Assembly: GCF_001050115.1 (NCBI RefSeq)
Contig: NZ_CP012024.1
Location: forward strand, 3,060,001-3,124,000
Length of the DNA: 64,000 bases
Origin: Bacillus smithii
Lineage (GTDB): Bacteria > Bacillota > Bacilli > Bacillales > DSM-4216
Direction of reading: 5' to 3'
Shown here in pieces: positions 31,371 to 39,668 of this stretch (the stretch's first letter is position 1; every line of letters starts with the position of its first letter). Made by a program: the position numbers and the translations under genes. Under the pieces are notes generated by a model, which worked only from the letters and a program-made list of their open reading frames with translations, was not told the origin of the DNA and searched no databases.

Positions 31371-31938
31371 ATTTCGACGATTTTAATACATCGTGGTCGA
31401 CATAGCGCTCGCCGTTCATCTCGCTCAAGACATTAATCGCCACATTGGCTCCGTCGCCTGCAGTGATAATTGTATGAACGCTTGTCCCTGCCGCAACTCC
31501 GGCTGCCCAGACACCTTCCATGCTAGTCCGCCCTTGACCGTCCGTCTCAATGATCTGTTTGACGCGCGGTTCCGTTCCTGCTTTCACCTTTAATCCAAGC
31601 GTTTCGGCAATCTTCGTCAGCATTCCGGTAGCAATAATCAATTGTTTCGCTTCGTAGCGGCCTTTCTCTGTCACAATTTCAAAACCATTGTCTGTTTTCT
31701 TCACGTCTGTTACTTCCGCTTCCACCCATTCCGCACCAAATTTTTCTGATTGTTTTCGACCGATTTCTACTAAATCCGGTCCCGTTATTTCCGCAACACC
31801 GTAATGGTTTTCAATCCACGCTCTTTTGGTTACACTTTTCCCGTTATCAATAACCAACGTCCTTTTTCCGGCTTTGCTGGTAAAAAGAGCAGCACTTCCG
31901 CCGGCAGGGCCTCCGCCGATAATGGCAATTTCAAACAT
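31369..31938 (-). CDS. Thioredoxin-reductase-like FAD/NAD(P) oxidoreductase without CxxC
   Basis: 189 residues. The N-terminal FAD-binding Rossmann motif is IAIIGGGPAGGSAALFTSKA and the C-terminal FAD motif is GVWAAGVAAGTSVHTIITAG. It is about 120 residues shorter than thioredoxin reductase; the NADPH domain and the redox CxxC are absent, and there is no cysteine at all. It may use another donor or bind FAD only. ATG at 31938 lies behind AAAGGGGATG; the longer open frame is not family sequence. Confidence 0.85.
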   Translation of the reverse strand: MFEIAIIGGGPAGGSAALFTSKAGKRTLVIDNGKSVTKRAWIENHYGVAEITGPDLVEIGRKQSEKFGAEWVEAEVTDVKKTDNGFEIVTEKGRYEAKQLIIATGMLTKIAETLGLKVKAGTEPRVKQIIETDGQGRTSMEGVWAAGVAAGTSVHTIITAGDGANVAINVLSEMNGERYVDHDVLKSSK

Positions 31939-32385
31939 GTTTTCATCCCCTTTTCCTTTCATTCCTCCATTTTTATTATGACATTGCCGGTGGTATTTTT
32001 CAAAATTTCCATACTTTTCATCCGAACGAAAACGATTCCGTTTTTTTTCGGGAAAATGGGCGTGGAATGTTTTGTTTGCAGTCGAAAATTCCATACTAAT
32101 GAAATAAACACTTATGGACTTTTTCTATCATCAATCGCTTACTTTTACGGAAATCAACGAGAAGATGATGGAGCCAAGCAGCACAAAATCGTTGGTTATA
32201 CATGTTTCACCAATGCTTTCTCCAAACATGATCCCTTGCTGTCAGAGCCAATATTTATGACAAAAATCGTTCTACAGCAAGTTGGATGGTCCACACTGAA
32301 TAATCATTCTATTGTACTTTTTGGAAAAGTTTGTGTATGTTCAAAGTAGACCTTGTATTTCTTACAGAAGAAAGGTGAATACGCG
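31939..32385. other. Gap between the oxidoreductase and the third CNNM gene
   Basis: About 450 bp. No gene called. The promoters of two divergent genes must lie here. A short minus-strand frame near 32230 down to 32130 (FGESIGETCITNDFVLLGS) faintly recalls the end of EamA-type transporters but is too short to annotate. Confidence 0.5.
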
Positions 32386-33720
32386 TTGGATAGGATATGG
32401 ACTTCCATGATCATCATTTTATTGCTCATTTTCATGAACGGAATTTTGTCCATGATGGAAACGGCCATTGTCGCTTTACGCAAATCGGAATTGGAAGAAA
32501 AAGCGAAATCAGGTGCAAAAAAAGCGAAGAGGGCCTTTCGGATAGCAAAAGAACCAAATCAGCTGTTATCTTCGATTCAAATTTGTCTGACCTTGATTGA
32601 GATGACGATTGGCGCCATCAGCAGCATATCTATTGCTAAAGAGCTTTCTCGCTGGCTTTTCGCCGTTTTCCCGTCTATGCCATATATCGATCTCATCAGT
32701 TATGTTCTCGTGATCGTTTTGATTGCATTGCTGATCGTTATTTTTGGAGAAATGGTTCCGAAAAGAGTCGCATTGAATCGTCCTGAAAAAACGGCTATTG
32801 CTCTTGCCAACGGAATGTATTGGCTAGCACTAATAACCAAACCGATTGTGCGCTGTTTTACTTTTCTGTCTCGTTTCGTTCTAAAGATGTTTCACATTCA
32901 ATTGATGCCGGCCCGTTCGGTTACGGAAGAGGAAATTCGGCACATGATTGAACAAGGTGTATCAAGTGGAATCGTAGAAGAAGTAGAACATGAAATTGTG
33001 GAGCAAGTATTTAATTTAGGCGATTTGCGTTTAAATGATATTTTCACGCCCCGCACTCAGTTGACTTGGATCGACTTGGAAGATCCGTTAGAAATCAATT
33101 TGAGAAAAATCATCGAAGGAGGCCATTCCATTTATCCGGCTGGAAACGGAGATTTAGATAACTTTGCCGGAATGATCCACACGAAAGATTTGCTCACTCA
33201 AAGCTTGATCCAAGAACCGATTGATTTACATAGCATATTAAGGCCCGCTCTTTTCCTCCCAGAACCAATGAAAGTGTATCATGCCTTGGAAGCGATGAAA
33301 AAAGAAGGCCGCAACGAGGCGATCGTCATTGATGAATACGGAGGAATTGAAGGGCTGATCACTCTCCATGACATTATGGAGGAACTGATTGGGGAGATTC
33401 CCGGGGAAGACGACCCCGATGAACCGAAAATTATAGAACGGGATGACCATACTTGGCTTGTTGATGGGCTTGTCAGCATAGAAGATTTTAAACGGTATTT
33501 TGATATCGAAGAGCTTCCTGATATTGAATCCAAAATCTCCTATCATACGATCGGCGGCTTTATGATTCTTTATTTAGGAAAAATTCCCGCCGTCAAAGAT
33601 AAAATCGATATTGAACATTTGACACTGGAAGTCATCGATATGGACGATGTCCGTGTAGATAAAATTTTAATCACGAAAAAAACGGACGAACCGGATCATC
33701 AAACGGAAGATTTTTCATAA
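32386..33720 (+). CDS. CNNM/CorC-HlyC family membrane protein, distant paralogue
   Basis: 444 residues with DUF21, CBS pair and CorC_HlyC domains (MNGILSMMETAIVALRKSEL, GEMVPKRVALNRPEKTA, VIDEYGGIEGLITLHDIMEE). Clearly more distant from the tandem pair than those are from each other; the N-terminal domain has EMV rather than ELA before PK. TTG at 32386 follows AAAGGTG. Third member of the family within 8 kb of mgtE, probably in divalent-cation transport. Confidence 0.9.
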   Translation: MDRIWTSMIIILLLIFMNGILSMMETAIVALRKSELEEKAKSGAKKAKRAFRIAKEPNQLLSSIQICLTLIEMTIGAISSISIAKELSRWLFAVFPSMPYIDLISYVLVIVLIALLIVIFGEMVPKRVALNRPEKTAIALANGMYWLALITKPIVRCFTFLSRFVLKMFHIQLMPARSVTEEEIRHMIEQGVSSGIVEEVEHEIVEQVFNLGDLRLNDIFTPRTQLTWIDLEDPLEINLRKIIEGGHSIYPAGNGDLDNFAGMIHTKDLLTQSLIQEPIDLHSILRPALFLPEPMKVYHALEAMKKEGRNEAIVIDEYGGIEGLITLHDIMEELIGEIPGEDDPDEPKIIERDDHTWLVDGLVSIEDFKRYFDIEELPDIESKISYHTIGGFMILYLGKIPAVKDKIDIEHLTLEVIDMDDVRVDKILITKKTDEPDHQTEDFS

Positions 33721-33905
33721 GTCATATAGAGAAAGGTTCTGCCTTTGGGTCAGGACCTCTTTATGTATACATAGACACGATGAAGTCCTGTTTTTTAAAA
33801 AATAGAAAAATTCCGCACAAAATGAATTGTATTTTCAAATGCATAGGAGTAGTATTTTTATTATGGAAAGAATTTTGAAGAGTGGTTGAATAGGTGGGAT
33901 ATACG

Positions 33906-35186
33906 TTGAGCCAAGCAGCTATCATTGCATTGAGCATCTTTATCATTACCTATATTTTTATTATTCTAGAAAAATTTCATCGAACCATTGTTGCTATAAT
34001 CGGTGGATTGTTGATGATTGTATTTGGCGTATTGACACAGGAGCAGGCCATTGATCATATTGATTTTAATACGATCGGATTGTTGATTGGCATGATGGTC
34101 ATAGTATCGATTGCCTCAGAGACAGGCTTGTTCCATTACATTGCCATTTGGTCGGCCAAAAAAGTGAAGGCAGATCCAATCAAATTGCTTATTATCCTTT
34201 CCTTAATTACAGCTTTCGGTTCCGCATTCTTGGACAATGTGACAACGGTGCTTTTAATCGTGCCGATGACTTTCAACATTACGAACCGCTTGAAAATCAA
34301 CCCGGTTCCTTATTTATTAGGAGAAGTGTTCGCTTCCAACATCGGCGGAACCGCCACATTAATCGGCGATCCGCCGAACATGATGATCGGAAGCGCCGTT
34401 AAGGAATTAACCTTTCTGTCCTTTATGAATAACTTGGCCCCCGTCTGTTTCCTTGTGTTGCTCGTTACGATCGCCATTCTCGCCTTTTTGTTTCGAAAAC
34501 AGCTCACCACCTCGGCAGTTCTCAAAGAAAAGCTGCTCGCTTTGGATGAAAAAAAAGAAATAACCAATGCAGTACTTTTGAAAAAATGTTTGTCCGTCCT
34601 GCTTATCACGATTGTCGGCTTTTTTTTCCATCCGCTTCTGCATGTTGAAACAGCCGTGATCGCTCTGTTAGGAGCTTTCATACTGTTGTTATGGACGGGA
34701 GGAGAATATTTGGAATCAGCTTTGAAAAAGGTGGAGTGGACAACCCTTTTCTTCTTTATAGGACTGTTTGTCATTGTGGGCGGGCTGGTCGAAACAGGAC
34801 TTATTTCCGCACTCGGCAAAAAGGCGATAGAAATAACCGGCGGGAATGTGACGATCGCATCGTTTTTGATTTTATGGCTAAGCGCGATTGTTTCGGCGTT
34901 TGTCGATAATATTCCTTTCGTTTCCACCATGATCCCGCTTGTCCAAACGATGGGCGATTTGGGAATTAAGAATCTCGAACCGCTGTGGTGGAGTTTATCT
35001 CTTGGTGCCTGTCTTGGCGGAAATGGTACGTTGATCGGCGCCAGCGCCAACTTAATCGTAGCCGGTCTTGCCGCCCAACTAGGCGTCAAAATCACCTTCA
35101 CTTCGTTTTTAAAAATCGGATTTCCGCTTATGCTTATTTCGATTCTTATCTCAAGCGTCTATATTTATCTTCGTTATTTATGGTAG
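33906..35186 (+). CDS. ArsB/NhaD-type ion transporter (SLC13-like permease)
   Basis: About 426 residues with 11-12 membrane segments in two inverted halves. Each half has a diagnostic signature: FLDNVTTVLLIVPMTFNIT with GGTATLIGDPPNMMIGSAV, and FVDNIPFVSTMIPLVQ with CLGGNGTLIGASANLIVAGL. The family includes arsenite permeases, NhaD sodium/proton antiporters and anion transporters, and the sequence alone does not choose. No arsR or arsC adjoins. TTG at 33906 lies 7 nt after AGGTGGG. Confidence 0.88.
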   Translation: MSQAAIIALSIFIITYIFIILEKFHRTIVAIIGGLLMIVFGVLTQEQAIDHIDFNTIGLLIGMMVIVSIASETGLFHYIAIWSAKKVKADPIKLLIILSLITAFGSAFLDNVTTVLLIVPMTFNITNRLKINPVPYLLGEVFASNIGGTATLIGDPPNMMIGSAVKELTFLSFMNNLAPVCFLVLLVTIAILAFLFRKQLTTSAVLKEKLLALDEKKEITNAVLLKKCLSVLLITIVGFFFHPLLHVETAVIALLGAFILLLWTGGEYLESALKKVEWTTLFFFIGLFVIVGGLVETGLISALGKKAIEITGGNVTIASFLILWLSAIVSAFVDNIPFVSTMIPLVQTMGDLGIKNLEPLWWSLSLGACLGGNGTLIGASANLIVAGLAAQLGVKITFTSFLKIGFPLMLISILISSVYIYLRYLW

Positions 35187-35333
35187 ACCGAAAGAGAAGC
35201 CGGCACATCTTTTCCTATCAAAACAGGAGGGTTCTGTTGTCCCTTTTGATGTCGTTGAAAGACAAGAGCCCCGGCCTCTACCAATAGATTCAAAGGCGCA
35301 GGGCTCTGCCATTGGAATGGAATCGGTTTAAGG

Positions 35334-35477
35334 CTAAGCTTTCATCCGCATCCGTTCGGGGAGGGTTTGAATCGAATGGATAACGTCATCCAGCTTCGTC
35401 TCCACACGATACAACAGATAAAATGTCACCACGATCGGAAACCCTACATCTTGGATGAATGAAAGTAATTGTTCCAT
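35334..35477 (-). CDS. YvrJ-family small membrane protein
   Basis: 47 residues: one membrane helix (FPIVVTFYLLYRVETKLD) followed by a short charged tail. YvrJ-family proteins are widespread in Bacillales and uncharacterised. Start ATG at 35477 behind AGGAGGGGG. It is the last gene of a three-gene set with DUF1659 and DUF2922 in the same direction. Confidence 0.85.
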   Translation of the reverse strand: MEQLLSFIQDVGFPIVVTFYLLYRVETKLDDVIHSIQTLPERMRMKA

Positions 35478-35567
35478 TTTCCCCCTCCTATTCTTCGTCA
35501 ATGTTCGGAAAGAATGATCCCGCATGAACCTATCATACGGGATCATTCATCATGGATGGACCGGAAA

Positions 35568-35786
35568 TTACTCAAGTGAATAGTCAGTAGTATTACGTTC
35601 TACCAACCGCGCACCTTGGATTCCAACCAATGAACCGTTTGGCGTTTGGAAAATGTTAGCCGCGATGATGCTGGTCATGGCCATTTTCATCTCTGCAGGA
35701 CTGAGCGTTTCTTTCGGACTGTCCACCGTAATGGACGCTGTTTTCCCAAGTTCCGTTTTAAACTGCAGTTCAAGCGTTTTAGCCAT
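35568..35786 (-). CDS. DUF2922-family protein
   Basis: 72 residues (AKTLELQFKTELGKTASITV ... SPAEMKMAMTSIIAANIF). No signal or membrane segment, predicted beta-alpha. AAGGAGGGGAG precedes ATG 35786. Function unknown; it almost always accompanies DUF1659, from which it may derive by duplication, since both have the ATPDQL/SPAEMK position and end in RVER/LVER. Confidence 0.85.
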   Translation of the reverse strand: MAKTLELQFKTELGKTASITVDSPKETLSPAEMKMAMTSIIAANIFQTPNGSLVGIQGARLVERNTTDYSLE

Positions 35787-35807
35787 ATTTCTCCCCTCCT
35801 TCATTCA

Positions 35808-36023
35808 TTACAAAATGTCCGACTGATCACTGCGTTCGACTCTCACAAGCGGCTTATCCGACAACGAACCTAAAGCATTGGCAGCTTGGCTCAACTGATC
35901 CGGTGTCGCTTCCAACCGGATGTTGGAAAAAGTCTTCGCTTTATAAACCGGCTTTCCTTTTTCATCCAAACCATAATCGAACACCAACCGCAAACTCGAT
36001 GCTTTCAAATTAGCTTCTGCCAT
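35808..36023 (-). CDS. DUF1659-family protein
   Basis: 71 residues (SSLRLVFDYGLDEKGKPVYK, KTFSNIRLEATPDQLSQAAN). Cytoplasmic, no cofactor motif. AAAGGAGGGGAG precedes ATG 36023. First gene of the DUF1659-DUF2922-YvrJ unit, spaced 22 bp from the next. Function unknown. Confidence 0.85.
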   Translation of the reverse strand: MAEANLKASSLRLVFDYGLDEKGKPVYKAKTFSNIRLEATPDQLSQAANALGSLSDKPLVRVERSDQSDIL

Positions 36024-36148
36024 GTTCTCCCCTCCTTTCACTCCTTATATAGAAAAAAATGTCCGGACAAGACACCATAAGCAGCTCTATATCTCAAAAA
36101 CTTAGAAAACTCAAAACCCGGCATATGCACTCTTCTGTTTAAACCCCT

Positions 36149-36177
36149 TGTCAAGAAAAGATTTTTCAGTCATACTA
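36149..36177 (+). promoter_or_regulatory. Likely promoter of the thiamine-precursor operon
   Basis: TTGTCA and CATACT are 17 bp apart, about 70 nt upstream of the TPP riboswitch. The -10 is weak, but nothing better precedes the aptamer. Confidence 0.5.
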
Positions 36178-36246
36178 AAAAATAGAAAATGGAATAACGT
36201 AACCACAATCAGCGGAAAGTTGAATCTTGCGCTGATAGGTCCAAGA

Positions 36247-36351
36247 TGAGAATTTGTAGGGGAGCCGGTAGTGCCGGCTGAGAAAGCATCCGCTAGATGC
36301 TGACCCTTCGAACCTGATCTGGTTGATGCCAGCGTAGGGAACATATTCTCA
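36247..36351 (+). promoter_or_regulatory. TPP riboswitch (THI element)
   Basis: The conserved blocks GGGGAGCC, GGCTGAGA, TGACCCTTCGAACCTGATCT and CCAGCGTAGGGAA occur in order. P1 is closed by GAGAAT/ATTCTC. Binds thiamine pyrophosphate. A terminator hairpin follows 32 nt downstream, so thiamine sufficiency should stop transcription of the transport operon. Confidence 0.97.
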
Positions 36352-36382
36352 AACAGGCGGTTTTTTCTTGTTTGAAAATATG

Positions 36383-36415
36383 GCGTTCGGGATCAACCCG
36401 GACGCTTTTCTTTTG
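36383..36415 (+). terminator. Riboswitch-controlled terminator
   Basis: GCGTTCGGG pairs with CCCGGACGC (one G-T pair) followed by TTTTCTTTT, between the TPP aptamer and thiY. Confidence 0.85.
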
Positions 36416-36496
36416 TTCCCATTTGCCTCCATGAAAAGATTGACTTTTGCCTGATTGCGGTTCAACATCTTAAAAAATAGATTAGGAGGAACAAAA

Positions 36497-37507
36497 ATGA
36501 AAAAATGGCTTCTTGCTCTGTCGGCTGTTTTTCTTCTTGCCGGCTGTGGCCAACAAGGGGGAAAAGATCAAACAGCCAAAGACACGAAAGATGTAAAAAA
36601 AGTGTCTGTTGTACTTGACTGGACGCCCAACACCAACCACACCGGTCTTTACGTGGCGAAAGAAAAAGGATTTTTCCAAAAGCACGGTCTTGATGTCACG
36701 ATTTTGCAGCCGGGAGAAAGCGGACCGAATCAACTGGTAGCTTCCGGAAAAGCTCAATTTGGGATCAGCTCGCAAGAAGAGGTAACACAAGCGCGTGCAC
36801 AAGGGATTCCGCTCGTATCCATCGCAGCTGTGATCCAGCATAATACATCCGGATTTGCTTCTCCTGTAGCAAAGCATATCCAATCACCGAAAGACTTTGA
36901 AGGAAAAACATACGGCAGCTGGGGATCTCCTGTTGAAAAAGCGGTTATACAATCGATCATGCAGCTGCAAAAAGCTGATGTTAACAAAGTGAAATTTCTC
37001 AATATCGGTAATACCGACTTTTTAACCGCTGTAAAACGGGATGTTGACTTTGCCTGGATTTTTTACGGATGGGAAGGAATCGACGCCGAATTAAAAGGGG
37101 AAAAACTCAACATGTTGTATTTGAAGGATTTTTCCAAAAAACTAGATTACTACACCCCTGTCATCATCACGAACGAAAAACTGATTCAAACCCAGCCCGA
37201 TATCGCCAAAAAATTTATGGCTGCTGTTTCTGAAGGCTATACGTATGCCATCGACCATCCAAAAGAAGCGGCCAATTTGTTGTTAAAAGGAGCTCCCGAT
37301 TTGGATAAAAAGCTCGTCATGAAAAGCCAAGAATGGCTTTCCCCAAGATATCAAGATGATGCTCCACGCTGGGGAGAGCAAAAGAAAGAAGTTTGGGAAA
37401 ACTACGCTGATTGGATGTACGACCATCACGTATTAGACAAGCGAATTGACGTCCAAAAAGCCTTCACGAATCAATTCTTGCCGAATGCAAAAGGAGGAGA
37501 AAAATGA
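36497..37507 (+). CDS. thiY: ABC transporter substrate-binding lipoprotein for a thiamine pyrimidine precursor
   Basis: 336 residues. Lipoprotein signal MKKWLLALSAVFLLAGCG with lipobox LAGC. The NMT1/THI5-like domain is recognisable by LDWTPNTNHTGLYVAKEKGF and QPGESGPNQLVASGKAQFGI. ThiY binds formylaminopyrimidine, a degraded thiamine salvage compound. ATG 36497 lies after TTAGGAGGAAC. First gene after the TPP riboswitch and overlapping the next gene by ATGA. Confidence 0.93.
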   Translation: MKKWLLALSAVFLLAGCGQQGGKDQTAKDTKDVKKVSVVLDWTPNTNHTGLYVAKEKGFFQKHGLDVTILQPGESGPNQLVASGKAQFGISSQEEVTQARAQGIPLVSIAAVIQHNTSGFASPVAKHIQSPKDFEGKTYGSWGSPVEKAVIQSIMQLQKADVNKVKFLNIGNTDFLTAVKRDVDFAWIFYGWEGIDAELKGEKLNMLYLKDFSKKLDYYTPVIITNEKLIQTQPDIAKKFMAAVSEGYTYAIDHPKEAANLLLKGAPDLDKKLVMKSQEWLSPRYQDDAPRWGEQKKEVWENYADWMYDHHVLDKRIDVQKAFTNQFLPNAKGGEK

Positions 37508-37794
37508 GCAATTCATTAGTCAGTATTCAAATCATTCCCCATACCAAAAATGGAGAAGACGTGATCCCCTATGTGGATGAAGCGATAGAAGTGATAGCCA
37601 ACTCAGGAGTGAAATATGAAGTCCATCCGCTGGAAACGACAATGGAAGGAAACTTGGAAGATTTACTTCCCATTATTCAAAAAATGAATGAAAAAATGGT
37701 GGAAGCAGGATGTCCAAGCGTCATTTCACAGGTGAAGATTTTATTTCGGCCAGATGGGATTACCATGGATGAATTGACGGAGAAATATCGATGA
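37504..37794 (+). CDS. Thiamine-binding protein family (MTH1187/YkoF-like, DUF77)
   Basis: 96 residues with the ferredoxin-like pattern of the PF01910 family: SLVSIQIIPHTKN, VIANSGVKYEVHPLETTMEG and KILFRPDG. Members bind thiamine or related compounds. It overlaps both thiY and thiX by ATGA, so it is co-translated with the transporter. A role as a cytoplasmic sensor or carrier for the imported compound is an inference. Confidence 0.88.
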   Translation: MSNSLVSIQIIPHTKNGEDVIPYVDEAIEVIANSGVKYEVHPLETTMEGNLEDLLPIIQKMNEKMVEAGCPSVISQVKILFRPDGITMDELTEKYR

Positions 37795-38558
37795 AACGCA
37801 TTTTTTCAAAGGGAGGTCGCTCTGTTGCGATCTTCCTCCTTTTCTTAGCTGTCTGGGAAACGATAGCCCGGCTCGTGAATATTCCCAACTGGCTGCTGCC
37901 CGCCCCTTCCGCCATTGTCAAAACTGGAGTGAAAGTTTTTCCGGATTTTCTTCCGCATTTTATCGCTACTGTAAAACTATCGTTAACCGGCTATTTGATC
38001 GGCTGCGGGTTTGGCTTTTTAGCTGCCGTTTGTCTTCATTTGCTGCCAAAACTTAAGGAAGCGGTATATCCGTTTCTGATTTTGTCTCAAAATATCCCGA
38101 TCATTGTATTGGCGCCTTTGCTCGTAATTTGGTTCGGGTTTGGAATTCTTCCGAAAATCATTATTATTACACTCTTTTGCTTCTTCCCCGTGGCCGTCGC
38201 TGCTCTGGACGGTTTTAGGCAAGTGCCGCATGAGCTGAGGTATTATATGGAAATGGCCGGTGCTACGAAATCGCAATTATTTTTAAAACTGGAGCTTCCC
38301 GGAAGCCTTCCGTCCATTTTTTCCGGATTAAAAATTTCCGCTGCCTACAGCGTAATGGGAGCAGTAGTTTCGGAATGGATCGGCGCTCAAGAAGGGATCG
38401 GCGTCTTCATGACGATTGCTTCCTCCTCTTTTCAAACGGAAAAAGTGTTTGTCGCGATATTTGTTATTATGGCATTGAGCCTCCTCTTCTTTCTTGCCAT
38501 CGTCCTGTTGGAAAAGAGGCTGATGAAATGGCAGCCGAAAGGAGACGATAAAAGATGA
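37791..38558 (+). CDS. thiX: ABC transporter permease of the thiamine-precursor system
   Basis: 255 residues with six hydrophobic segments and the binding-protein-dependent EAA loop (MAGATKSQLFLKLELPGSLP). Belongs to the SsuC/TauC/ThiX group. Overlaps its neighbours by 4 bp on both sides. Confidence 0.93.
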   Translation: MKRIFSKGGRSVAIFLLFLAVWETIARLVNIPNWLLPAPSAIVKTGVKVFPDFLPHFIATVKLSLTGYLIGCGFGFLAAVCLHLLPKLKEAVYPFLILSQNIPIIVLAPLLVIWFGFGILPKIIIITLFCFFPVAVAALDGFRQVPHELRYYMEMAGATKSQLFLKLELPGSLPSIFSGLKISAAYSVMGAVVSEWIGAQEGIGVFMTIASSSFQTEKVFVAIFVIMALSLLFFLAIVLLEKRLMKWQPKGDDKR

Positions 38559-39304
38559 CCCACTTGGAAGTGAAACATGTATATAAAAGCTTTGAAGACA
38601 AGCCGGTTATCCAGGATCTCTCCTTTTCCCTCCAAAAAGGGGAATTTGTATCCATATTAGGGCCCTCGGGAAGCGGGAAAAGCACTCTCTTTCATTTAAT
38701 CGGAGGCATTATCGTGCCAGACAGCGGAGAGATTGTGTTGGACGGAAAAAACATCACCGGTCAAAAAGGACACGTAAGCTTTATGCCTCAACATCCTTCT
38801 CTCCTTCCATGGAGAAACTTGCTGGATAATGTGCTTCTTGGACAAGAGCTGACAGGAAAAAGAGAGGTAGAAAAAGCTAGAAGCATGCTGGCGGCAGCCG
38901 GTCTTGAAGGCCACGAGAAATCCTACCCCCATCAACTATCCGGTGGAATGCAGCAAAGAGCTTCTTTTTTGCGCGCTTTGATCAGTCCGCAATCGCTTAT
39001 GTGTTTAGACGAACCCTTTTCGGCTTTAGATGAATTTACGCGCTTGGAAATGCAAAAGTGGTTGATGTCGATTTGGGAGCAATACCGAAGAACGGTTTTG
39101 TTTATCACTCATAATATTGAAGAAGCGCTTTTTTTATCGGACCGAATTCTGATATTTTCCGAACGGCCGGCACGGATACTGGCAGATATATCCGTGCCAT
39201 TTTCAAGACCGCGTCAGCCATCGCTTTTTTTGGAAAGTGAATTTTTTGATTGGAAAAGAAACATTTATGAAATTCTTCGAGGCGAAAAGACGACCGGATT
39301 TTGA
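38555..39304 (+). CDS. thiZ: ABC transporter ATPase of the thiamine-precursor system
   Basis: 249 residues. Walker A LGPSGSGKST (about residue 37), Q loop SFMPQHPSLLPWR, signature LSGGMQQR, Walker B LMCLDEPFSALD and H loop FITHN are intact. Completes the ThiXYZ importer. Followed by a terminator that ends the operon; no tenA is linked here. Confidence 0.95.
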   Translation: MTHLEVKHVYKSFEDKPVIQDLSFSLQKGEFVSILGPSGSGKSTLFHLIGGIIVPDSGEIVLDGKNITGQKGHVSFMPQHPSLLPWRNLLDNVLLGQELTGKREVEKARSMLAAAGLEGHEKSYPHQLSGGMQQRASFLRALISPQSLMCLDEPFSALDEFTRLEMQKWLMSIWEQYRRTVLFITHNIEEALFLSDRILIFSERPARILADISVPFSRPRQPSLFLESEFFDWKRNIYEILRGEKTTGF

Positions 39305-39668
39305 GATCTTGTTGGACGGAGAGTCCTTTCATAAAAGTGCCGAGCATTGCTATCCAAACGAGGACAGCCTGTATGGCTGTTCTCGTTTTTTTAAAACCAT
39401 GGTGAATGGCAACATTTGATGAAGGAATCAAATCAAATTTTTCCAATTATTTCGATACAGGTCATGGTGAAAACGAATTTCCTCGCCTTTTGATCTATCT
39501 ATCCAAAGAACTATTTTCCTAATCTTACATAATATGGAACTGTTATAGAACAGAATCAAAAAAACATGAAAAAATGAAAAATTTATCTGGAAGAAAAGAA
39601 ACAAAAAAGTTAGAATATATTTAAAATTGAATATTTAAATTATTTTCTTTCTACAGGGAGGTACTTCT
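39305..39668. other. Gap between thiZ and cstA
   Basis: 364 bp with the operon terminator and the AT-rich promoter region of cstA. A cre-like TGAAAACGAATTTC (39468-39481) and near-direct repeats GAATATATTTAAA and GAATATTTAAA (about 39613-39640) may be regulatory; both are weak calls. Confidence 0.5.
39357..39392 (+). terminator. Terminator of the thi operon
   Basis: AACGAG(G)ACAGCC pairs with GGCTGT(T)CTCGTT, followed by T6. Confidence 0.85.

Noticed and set aside
32128..32230. Possible 3' relic of an EamA-type transporter
   Set aside because: Only about 30 residues with a loose FGE...LLG pattern; too short to separate from chance.
31804..32349. 181-codon plus-strand frame
   Set aside because: Mostly antisense to the FAD oxidoreductase gene, no ribosome site.
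39468..39481. cre (CcpA) site upstream of cstA
   Set aside because: TGAAAACGAATTTC deviates in the right half and lies about 190 bp upstream; kept only as a remark.
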